Source: Phenylobacterium sp. (GTDB taxonomy: Bacteria > Pseudomonadota > Alphaproteobacteria > Caulobacterales > Caulobacteraceae). From it: a DNA stretch of 64,000 nt. The notes under the pieces are model-generated. The model searched no databases. It saw nothing but the letters and a program-made list of their open reading frames with translations, and was not told the DNA's origin. Each line of letters starts with the position of its first letter. Position 1 is the stretch's first letter. Shown here in pieces: positions 56,815 to 64,000 of this stretch. A program made the translations under genes and the position numbers. The stretch lies in assembly GCF_022402485.1 (NCBI RefSeq), contig NZ_JAKRSA010000020.1:62001-126000 (forward strand), read 5' to 3'.

Positions 56815-56926
56815 GTGACCATCGCCGCGACAACCGTCTTGCGTCGCAAAGCGGAAATTGCAGGATCGTTGCATCGCGCCTAGGCTGGCGCACGGATTCC
56901 CTACCGCATTAAACACGGCGCGCCTC

Positions 56927-57526
56927 ATGTCCGATCAGACCTCCCAAGAACCGACGATGGAGGAGATTCTCGCCTCCATTCGGCGCATCATTTCGGAGGA
57001 CGATGCGCCTGCGGAAGAGCCGACGGCTGAAGTGGCCGCGCCCCAGGCCGCGGCCCCGGAACCGGTGGTCAGCTTTGAGCCCGAGCCGGTCCCCGAACCG
57101 ACGCCCGTGGCGGCTTATGAGCCGCCTGCGCCCGAGCCCGAGGATGACGCCCTTGAACTGACTGAGCGCGTCGACCAGGTCGGCGACCTCGATGTCTACA
57201 GCCCGACGGTCGCCCCGGCATCGTCAGAGCCGGAATCAGCGGTCTATTCTCCGCCGCCGTCCAGCTACGAGCCGGTGAGCGAGCCCATCAGCCCGGCCAG
57301 TGACGAGGGTCTGCTGAGCCAGACGGCGGCCACTGCGGCCGCCTCGGCCTTCGGCCAGCTATCCGCCGCCATTGGCATGCCGCACACTGACCGCACCTTG
57401 GAGGATGTCGTCCGTGAGATGCTGCGTCCCCTGCTGAAGCAGTGGCTTGACGACCATCTGCCACAGATTGTCGAGGCGTCGGTCCGTGAGGAAGTCGAAC
57501 GCATCGCCCGCGGGCGGGTACGCTAA
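56927..57526 (+). CDS. popZ: Polar organizing protein PopZ (DUF2497)
   Basis: N-terminus MSDQTSQEPTMEEILASIRRIISEDDAPAE; acidic Pro-rich linker; C-terminus RTLEDVVREMLRPLLKQWLDDHLPQIVEASVREEVERIARGRVR. Confidence 0.95.
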   Translation: MSDQTSQEPTMEEILASIRRIISEDDAPAEEPTAEVAAPQAAAPEPVVSFEPEPVPEPTPVAAYEPPAPEPEDDALELTERVDQVGDLDVYSPTVAPASSEPESAVYSPPPSSYEPVSEPISPASDEGLLSQTAATAAASAFGQLSAAIGMPHTDRTLEDVVREMLRPLLKQWLDDHLPQIVEASVREEVERIARGRVR

Positions 57527-57565
57527 ACCTTCTGTCTCTCACGTCCTCCGGGGCGTGTGAGTCGC

Positions 57566-57600
57566 CGAACCCGCCCCGCCCGGGCGGGTTCGTTCGTTTC
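57566..57600 (+). terminator. Rho-independent-like terminator after popZ
   Basis: CGAACCCGCC-CCGCCCG-GGCGGGTTCG followed by TTCGTTTC. Confidence 0.65.
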
Positions 57601-57658
57601 GGCGCCGCATCCGGCTTTCGCGCTTCCGCAAGAGCCTGTCTGGACCCCTTGATCTGCC

Positions 57659-60325
57659 ATGCTTGAAAAGACCTTCGACCCCAAGACCGCCGAGCCTCGC
57701 CTCTATCAGGCGTGGGAGCAGTCCGGGGCGTTCGCGCCCATCGACGATCCGAATGCCGAACCGTTCTCCATTGTCATCCCGCCGCCGAACGTGACCGGGT
57801 CGCTGCACATCGGCCACGCCCTGAACAACACCCTGCAGGACGTGCTGATCCGGTTCGAGCGGATGCGGGGCAAGGCTGCGCTTTGGCTGCCAGGCACCGA
57901 CCACGCCGGCATCGCCACCCAGAACATCGTCGAGCGTCAGCTGGCGGAGGCGGGCAATATCAGCCGCCGGGATATGGGCCGGGAGGCCTTTGTCGAGAAG
58001 ATCTGGGAATGGAAGGCCAAGTCCGGCGGGACCATCGTCAACCAGCTTAGGCGCCTGGGTGCGTCCTGCGACTGGAGCCGTGAGCGCTTCACCCTGGACG
58101 AAGGTCTCTCGGATGCCGTGCGCAAGGTGTTCGTCCAACTCTACAAGGACGGCCTGATCTACCGCGACAAGCGGCTGGTGAATTGGGACCCGCACTTCCA
58201 GACCGCCATTTCAGACATCGAGGTCGAGCAGCGGGAGGTCGATGGCGCCTATTGGCACTTTGCCTATCCCCTGGAGGACGGTTCCGGCGAGATCGTGGTC
58301 GCCACCACCCGGCCTGAGACCATGCTCGGCGACACTGCCGTGGCGGTCCATCCTGACGATGAGCGCTACACGCACATGGTGGGCAAGGCGGTGCGCCTGC
58401 CCATCGTGAATCGGCCTATTCCCATCATTGCCGACGAATATCCCGATCCTGAAAAGGGCTCAGGCGCGGTGAAAATCACGCCAGCCCACGACTTCAACGA
58501 CTTCCAGGTGGGTAAGCGCCACAACCTGCCGGTCATCAATGTCTTTGATGACTTCGCGCGGATCAATGAGAACGCCCCGCTCGAATATCGCGGCCTGGAC
58601 CGGTTCGCTGCCCGCAAGAAGGTGGTGGAGGCCTTTGAGGCCCTGGGTCTGCTGCGAGAGATCGAAAAGACCCGCCATGTGGTGCCGCACGGCGACCGTT
58701 CGGGGTCTGTCGTCGAGCCCTATCTGACTGACCAGTGGTATGTGGACGCCAAGACCCTGGCGGCTCCGGCCATCAAGGCGGTGGAGGAGGGGCGCACGGT
58801 CTTCGAGCCCCGCAACTGGGACAAGACCTATTTCGAATGGATGCGGAACATCCAGCCCTGGTGCATCTCCCGCCAGCTCTGGTGGGGCCATCGTATCCCG
58901 GCCTGGTATGGTCCAGACGGCAAGGCCTTCGTGGCCGAGACCGAGGATGAGGCCAAGGCTGAAGCCCGCGAACACTATGGCCGCGACGAACCGCTGAAGC
59001 AGGACGAGGATGTCCTCGACACCTGGTTCTCCTCGGGTCTGTGGCCGTTCTCCACCATGGGCTGGCCGGAAAAGACCAGCGACCTGGCACGGTTCTATCC
59101 CACCCACACCCTGATCACCGGCTTTGACATCATCTTCTTCTGGGTCGCCCGGATGATGATGCAGGCCATTCATTTCACCGGCGAAGTGCCCTTCAAGCGG
59201 GTCTTCATCAACGCCCTGGTCCGGGACGCCGAGGGCAAGAAGATGTCCAAGTCCAAGGGCAATGTCCTGGACCCGCTGGAACTGGTGGATGAATTCGGGG
59301 CCGACGCCCTGCGCTTTACCCTGACGGCCATGTCGGGCCAGGCCCGGGACATCAAGCTCTCGCGTCAGCGTATTGAAGGCTATCGGAACTTTGGCACCAA
59401 GCTGTGGAACGCCACCCGGTTCTGCCAGATGAACGGCTGCGCCCGCGCCGAAGGCTTTGATCCGGCGACCCTGCAGGTTCCACTGAACCGCTGGATTGTC
59501 GGCGAGGCCGCCCGGACCAGCCAGGCGGTCACCAAGGCCCTCGACAACTGCGGTTTCGATGAGGCCGCAGGCCTGCTCTACCGGTTCATCTGGAATGTCT
59601 ATTGCGACTGGTACGTGGAACTGGCCAAGCCGATCCTGAACGGTGAGGACGCTGGCGCCAAAGCTGAAACCCAGGCGACGGCGGCCTGGACCCGCGACGT
59701 GATCCTGACCCTGCTGCATCCGATCATGCCCTTCCTCACCGAAGAGCTGTGGGCGCAGACCGCCGGGGAGGGGGCCCCCCGCACCCACCAGGGCTTCCTG
59801 ATGACCGCGCGATGGCCCGACCTGGGCGAGGCGCTGATCGATGGGGCGGCGGAGGCCGAAATCGGTCTGATCATCGCTGCGGTCAGTGAAGGCCGTTCCG
59901 TGCGTGCCGAATTGAATGTGCCCCCTGGGGCGCGGCCTGATCTGCTGATCATTGAGGCGAGCCCTGAGCAGCGTGACGTTCTTGCCCGCTCGGCGCCTGT
60001 GATCTGCCAGACCCTCCGCGTCGCCAGCGTCCAGGCGGTGGATCGGGCACCAGATGGGGCCATCCCCTTTGTGGTCGAAGGCGCAACCCTGGCCCTGCCA
60101 GTGGCGGCCTTCATCGACCTGGCGGCAGAAAGGGCGCGGCTTACCAAGGAGATCGCTGCCCTGGCCTCGGACGTCGAGCGCACGGCCAAGAAACTCGACA
60201 ATGCCGACTTCGTTGCCCGGGCACCGGAGGAGGTGGTCGAGGAGAACCGCGAGCGTATGGCCGAGGCGCAGGCCGCCAAGGGCAAACTCGAAGCTGCGCT
60301 GCAGCGGCTGGCCGGGGTCGGCTAG
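57659..60325 (+). CDS. valS: Valyl-tRNA synthetase
   Basis: IPPPNVTGSLHIGHAL (HIGH), KMSKSKGNVLDP (KMSKS), C-terminal coiled coil. Confidence 0.98.
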   Translation: MLEKTFDPKTAEPRLYQAWEQSGAFAPIDDPNAEPFSIVIPPPNVTGSLHIGHALNNTLQDVLIRFERMRGKAALWLPGTDHAGIATQNIVERQLAEAGNISRRDMGREAFVEKIWEWKAKSGGTIVNQLRRLGASCDWSRERFTLDEGLSDAVRKVFVQLYKDGLIYRDKRLVNWDPHFQTAISDIEVEQREVDGAYWHFAYPLEDGSGEIVVATTRPETMLGDTAVAVHPDDERYTHMVGKAVRLPIVNRPIPIIADEYPDPEKGSGAVKITPAHDFNDFQVGKRHNLPVINVFDDFARINENAPLEYRGLDRFAARKKVVEAFEALGLLREIEKTRHVVPHGDRSGSVVEPYLTDQWYVDAKTLAAPAIKAVEEGRTVFEPRNWDKTYFEWMRNIQPWCISRQLWWGHRIPAWYGPDGKAFVAETEDEAKAEAREHYGRDEPLKQDEDVLDTWFSSGLWPFSTMGWPEKTSDLARFYPTHTLITGFDIIFFWVARMMMQAIHFTGEVPFKRVFINALVRDAEGKKMSKSKGNVLDPLELVDEFGADALRFTLTAMSGQARDIKLSRQRIEGYRNFGTKLWNATRFCQMNGCARAEGFDPATLQVPLNRWIVGEAARTSQAVTKALDNCGFDEAAGLLYRFIWNVYCDWYVELAKPILNGEDAGAKAETQATAAWTRDVILTLLHPIMPFLTEELWAQTAGEGAPRTHQGFLMTARWPDLGEALIDGAAEAEIGLIIAAVSEGRSVRAELNVPPGARPDLLIIEASPEQRDVLARSAPVICQTLRVASVQAVDRAPDGAIPFVVEGATLALPVAAFIDLAAERARLTKEIAALASDVERTAKKLDNADFVARAPEEVVEENRERMAEAQAAKGKLEAALQRLAGVG

Positions 60326-60522
60326 AGGCCTCCCCGCGCGACTGAACGGGTCAGACCAGCGAGGGTGCCAGGCGCCAGGGCGGACGTTCTCGCTTCTGTG
60401 AGGCCTGATGGGATTGTGTCCGGCCGCCCCGAACACATGTTTGCCTCAGCACGCAGCTTATGCTTGTTCACACTCACGATGTGGGGGCTACCTGACCCCC
60501 GCGCAGCATTAGGAGAACGCTT

Positions 60523-62280
60523 ATGTCCGAGGCCGCTCTGCCTCCCGGCTGGCCTGCCATGTCCATCGCCGACGCCCACGCCCTGCTGACGGCGCCGGGG
60601 GTTCCGTTCGAGATGGAAGAGGTCACCGTCCGTGGGGTGACCATGAAGGCCTGGAAGAACTCGCCCCCGTCCCTGCGGTCGGTGGTTGAGGCTGGCCGTG
60701 CCCATGGGGAGCGGATCTTCCTGGTCTATGAGGACGAGCGGGTTTCTTTCGAGGCGTTCCACCGGGCTGTGGCCACCCTGGCCAAGGCGTTCGCGGCCCA
60801 GGGCGTGGTCAAGGGCGACCGGGTCGCCATTGTCATGCGCAACCTGCCGGAGTGGGTCGTGGCCTTCTATGCCGGCGCCTGCCTGGGTGCCATCATCACC
60901 CCGCTCAATGCGTGGTGGACCGGGCCTGAGCTGGAATACGGCCTGACCGATTCCGGGGCCAAGATCGTCGTTCTCGACGCCGAGCGCTATGAGCGCCTGA
61001 CCGAACATCTGCCCAATTGCCCCGACCTCGTGCGGGTCTATGTTTCGCGGGAGTCCGACGAGATCGCCCATCCCGGCGTGACCAAGCTGGAATCGATCCT
61101 GGGGGAGGCCAACAGCTGGGGCAGCCTGCCCGATCTGCCGCTTCCCGACGTGGCCATCGACCAGGACGACGACGCCACCATCTTCTACACCTCCGGCACC
61201 ACGGGGAAGCCCAAGGGCGCGCTGGGCACCCATCGCGGGGTCAATTCGAATATTCTGACCGCCGCCTGCGCCGGTGCCCGTCGCTTCCTGCGCCGTGGGG
61301 AGATGCCCCCGGCGCCGGACCCCGATGGGCCGCAGCGTTCCTCTCTGATTTCGGTACCCTTCTTCCACGTCACCGGCTGCTTTGCGGTGCTGAACCCCAG
61401 TCTGTTTGCCGGTGCCAAGCTGGTGATGATGCACAAGTGGGATGCGGTCCGCGCCTTTGAGCTGATCGAGCGGGAGAAGATCCAATCGGCCGGCGGCGTG
61501 CCGACCATCGCCTGGCAGCTGATCGAACATCCGGCCCGGGCCAATTATGACCTCTCGTCCCTGGAGTCGGTGGCCTATGGCGGCGCGCCCTCGGCGCCGG
61601 AGCTGGTCCGTCGCCTGAGCGAGACCTTCCCCAAGTCGCAGCCCGGCCAGGGCTGGGGCATGACCGAAACCTGCGCCACGGTGACCAGCAATGGCGCTGA
61701 AGACTATACCAACCGCCCCGACAGCTGCGGCCCGGCCGCCCCGGTGGCTGAGCTGAAGATCCGTGACCCCGCCGATGGCAAGACCGAACTGCCCATCGGG
61801 GCGGTAGGCGAGCTGTGGGCCAAGGGGCCAATGGTGGTGAAGGGCTATTGGAACAAGCCCGAGGCGACCGCCCAGACCTTTGTGGATGGCTGGGTCCGCA
61901 CGGGCGACCTGGCGCGGCTGGACGAAGAGGGCTTCTGCTTCATCATCGACCGGGCCAAGGACATGCTGATCCGTGGCGGCGAGAACATCTACTGTGTCGA
62001 GGTGGAGAACGTTCTCTATGATCACCCGGCGATCATGGACGCCGCCATCGTCGGCGTGCCCCATCGTACCCTGGGCGAAGAGCCAGCCGCCGTCGTCACC
62101 CTGAAGCCCGGGGCCGAGGCCACCGAACAGGAGCTTCGGGCCCATGTGGCCCAGCACCTGGCGGCCTTCAAGGTGCCGATCGCGGTCAAGTTCTGGCACG
62201 AGACCCTGCCGCGGAACGCCAATGGCAAGATCCTGAAGAACGAGCTCAAGAAGCTGTTCGAGGACAAGGCCGACGCCTGA
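60523..62280 (+). CDS. AMP-dependent acyl-CoA synthetase/ligase
   Basis: IFYTSGTTGKPKGALGTHRG, GWGMTETCATV, WVRTGDLARLDEEGF, NANGKILKNELKK. Confidence 0.96.
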   Translation: MSEAALPPGWPAMSIADAHALLTAPGVPFEMEEVTVRGVTMKAWKNSPPSLRSVVEAGRAHGERIFLVYEDERVSFEAFHRAVATLAKAFAAQGVVKGDRVAIVMRNLPEWVVAFYAGACLGAIITPLNAWWTGPELEYGLTDSGAKIVVLDAERYERLTEHLPNCPDLVRVYVSRESDEIAHPGVTKLESILGEANSWGSLPDLPLPDVAIDQDDDATIFYTSGTTGKPKGALGTHRGVNSNILTAACAGARRFLRRGEMPPAPDPDGPQRSSLISVPFFHVTGCFAVLNPSLFAGAKLVMMHKWDAVRAFELIEREKIQSAGGVPTIAWQLIEHPARANYDLSSLESVAYGGAPSAPELVRRLSETFPKSQPGQGWGMTETCATVTSNGAEDYTNRPDSCGPAAPVAELKIRDPADGKTELPIGAVGELWAKGPMVVKGYWNKPEATAQTFVDGWVRTGDLARLDEEGFCFIIDRAKDMLIRGGENIYCVEVENVLYDHPAIMDAAIVGVPHRTLGEEPAAVVTLKPGAEATEQELRAHVAQHLAAFKVPIAVKFWHETLPRNANGKILKNELKKLFEDKADA

Positions 62281-62283
62281 GGC

Positions 62284-63021
62284 ATGGCCAAGAGACGCGC
62301 CGACCTGCTGCTGGTCGAGCGCGGCCTGTTCGACAGCCGCGCCAAGGCCCGGGCCGCCATAGAGGCGGGTCGGGTCCTGGCCGGCGGTCATACGGTCGGC
62401 CGACCCGCCGACCTCCTGGACGAGGACGCCGATATTCAGGCGGAGGCGGCCAATCCATGGGTGGGCCGGGCGGCTTTGAAGCTCGCCCATGCCCTGGAGA
62501 TCTGGCCGATCCGGGTGGCGGGGCGAAAGGTCCTGGACGTGGGGGCCTCCACCGGCGGATTCACCGAGGTGTGTCTCAGCCAGGGCGCGGCCAGGGTCTG
62601 TGCGGTGGATGTGGGCCGGGGCCAGTTGCATCCGAAGATCGCCGCCGATCCCCGGATCCACAGCCTGGAAGCCACTGACGCCCGGGATCTCGACCTGGAG
62701 AAGGTGGGCTTTGCCCCTGAGCTGATCGTCTGTGATGTGAGCTTCATTGGCCTGGCCAAGGCCTTGCCAAGGGCCTTGGGGCTGGCTGCGCCGGGGGCGG
62801 ATCTGCTGGTCCTGGTCAAACCGCAGTTCGAGGTCGGCCCCGCTGCGGTGGGCAAGGGCGGCGTGGTCAAGGATCCGGTCGCCAGGTCCCGCGCCCTAGA
62901 GGACGCCTTGGTGTTCCTGAACCAGAGCGGCTGGACCGTGAACGAAACTGGTCAAAGCCCGATCACGGGCAGTGACGGCAATCTGGAGTTTCTCGTCTGG
63001 GCGACCAAGGCGGTGGGGTAA
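62284..63021 (+). CDS. tlyA: TlyA family RNA methyltransferase/hemolysin
   Basis: RADLLLVERGLFDSRAKARAAIEAGRVLAGG (S4), VLDVGASTGGFTEVCLSQGAARVCAVDVGRGQL, DVSFIGLAKALP, LVKPQFEVG. Confidence 0.95.
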   Translation: MAKRRADLLLVERGLFDSRAKARAAIEAGRVLAGGHTVGRPADLLDEDADIQAEAANPWVGRAALKLAHALEIWPIRVAGRKVLDVGASTGGFTEVCLSQGAARVCAVDVGRGQLHPKIAADPRIHSLEATDARDLDLEKVGFAPELIVCDVSFIGLAKALPRALGLAAPGADLLVLVKPQFEVGPAAVGKGGVVKDPVARSRALEDALVFLNQSGWTVNETGQSPITGSDGNLEFLVWATKAVG

Positions 63022-63025
63022 CGCA

Positions 63026-63054
63026 AAAGGCCGCCCACCCGAAAGTGGACGGCC
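63026..63054 (+). terminator. Hairpin after tlyA
   Basis: GGCCGCCCAC-CCGAAA-GTGGACGGCC, one non-canonical pair, no strong T-tract. Confidence 0.5.
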
Positions 63055-63079
63055 CCTATGCTAGGTGCGCGGTGAAGGG

Positions 63080-63754
63080 TCAGTCGACGACCTGATAGCG
63101 TCCCGAACGGTCACGGCAGACCCGCACAAAGCGCTTTTGGGTCGAGCCATCAGGCATATAGATCGGGCTCTCGGCGATGCTGCAGCCGTCGGCACCGGGG
63201 CGCTGGGCCACGGAATAGGCGCGGCCGTAGCGGTCATGGGCCTGGCCGAAGGATCCCGACGCCCCGTAGCCATAGCTGTTGTGGTCATAGGACGAGCCGT
63301 AATAGCCCGGCGCGGCCCCGCCCCGATGACGACCGCCCCGGGGGGCGCTGTAGCCCTGGCCATAGCGGTTCTGATCATAATAGCCGCTGTTGTATCCGGT
63401 CTGCGGCGTGTGGGTGTCGAAGCCCGACACGCAGGCTGCCCCACGGTTGCCGATCGCCGCGCCAGCCGCAGCGCCCAGGGCTCCACCCAGAAGGGCACCT
63501 TCGGTACGAACGCCGCCCGCTGCGGTGTTGGAGCCGATCACCGCGCCGATCGCGCCGCCGATCAGGGCGCCGGCCGTGCTGCGATTGGTCTGGTCGCGGC
63601 GGCAGGGGTCATAATAGGTCTGGCCCTGGGTCTGGCCGTAATAGCCATAGGACTGGGCCGAGGCCAGGGTCGGGACCATGGCGGCAGCGGCGAGAGTGGC
63701 GACGCCCGCAACCGCGGCGACGGCGCCCTTGGCAATGGTGGAACGGGTGGACAT
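63080..63754 (-). CDS. Glycine-zipper exported protein with Tyr/Gly-rich middle region
   Basis: Signal peptide; AGALIGGAIGAVIGSNTAAGGVRTEGALLGGALGAAAGAAIGNRG glycine zipper; YGYYGQTQGQTYYDP, GYGASGSFGQ; start at ATG 63754. Confidence 0.85.
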   Translation of the reverse strand: MSTRSTIAKGAVAAVAGVATLAAAAMVPTLASAQSYGYYGQTQGQTYYDPCRRDQTNRSTAGALIGGAIGAVIGSNTAAGGVRTEGALLGGALGAAAGAAIGNRGAACVSGFDTHTPQTGYNSGYYDQNRYGQGYSAPRGGRHRGGAAPGYYGSSYDHNSYGYGASGSFGQAHDRYGRAYSVAQRPGADGCSIAESPIYMPDGSTQKRFVRVCRDRSGRYQVVD

Positions 63755-64000
63755 CGAAGCTCTCCCTTGAGCGGAAACCCTGAACGAGACCAAGGCTCGT
63801 CCTTGTCGATCCTGAATATGACGGGGCTTTCCTGAACGGTCGTTGAGCGGGTTGTTCATCTTCGTTCATCTTCGCAGCATGGCCCCAAGCGTGGCGTCAG
63901 CGGCCAAAATGTGGAATGGCCCTGTTCATGCGCAGTTCCAGACCTATCCGCCGCACCTCGACCCCGAAGCCCGCCGGCCCTGCGCCGGAATCCGAGGTGC

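Noticed and set aside
58460-62661. Very long minus-strand ORFs (658 aa and 779 aa) opposite valS and the acyl-CoA ligase
   Set aside because: GC-rich shadow ORFs: low-complexity Gly/Arg/His/Gln-rich translations without family motifs, fully antisense to strong genes.
63240-63420. Repeated CCATAG/CCGTAAT words suggesting a repeat array
   Set aside because: Codon-level repeats of Tyr/Gly-rich segments in the glycine-zipper protein.
1-64000. Prophage, integrase, transposase, toxin-antitoxin or defence island
   Set aside because: Read all listed translations on both strands and found no such motifs; the accessory content here is metabolic and stress-related.

Overview
The window is about 64 kb of GC-rich, densely coding chromosome, most likely from a Caulobacteraceae-type alphaproteobacterium. 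That inference rests on a recognisable PopZ gene lying between a TolC-type gene and valS, and on two TonB-dependent receptors. Main blocks: (1) a C-P lyase (phosphonate) island, ~1-11.4 kb, with phnGHIJKLM, phnN, divergent phnF, a second phnM, a DUF1045/2H phosphoesterase-like gene, an EEP-family hydrolase, and an embedded SbtA-like bicarbonate transporter with a PII/SbtB-like partner; (2) TonB receptor, WrbA/pirin/LysR, patatin lipoprotein and bactofilin; (3) pta-ackA, OmpW, DUF883-like protein and universal stress protein, with FNR/FixK-like boxes; (4) a TonB receptor/amidohydrolase/M20 peptidase catabolic block; (5) a sulfide/persulfide block at 30.8-40.3 kb (persulfide dioxygenase-like MBL, TauE/SafE, methyltransferase, BigR/SqrR-like ArsR, RND pump, rhodanese, SQR-like oxidoreductase, TrxC, DUF2892), where I found a shared 22-bp operator-like sequence in both divergent promoter regions; (6) a DUF3299/ABC exporter-like block with a 13-His loop in the permease; (7) a spermidine-synthase-like gene translationally coupled to a stand-alone Hen1-like RNA 3'-end methyltransferase domain; (8) a glycosyltransferase block, a Zur-box-like palindrome upstream of a small ORF and an iron-type alcohol dehydrogenase, tRNA-Cys, tolC-popZ-valS, acyl-CoA ligase and tlyA. 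I saw no CRISPR array, rRNA, prophage or transposase. All family assignments are from reading the translations by eye; no database search was run.
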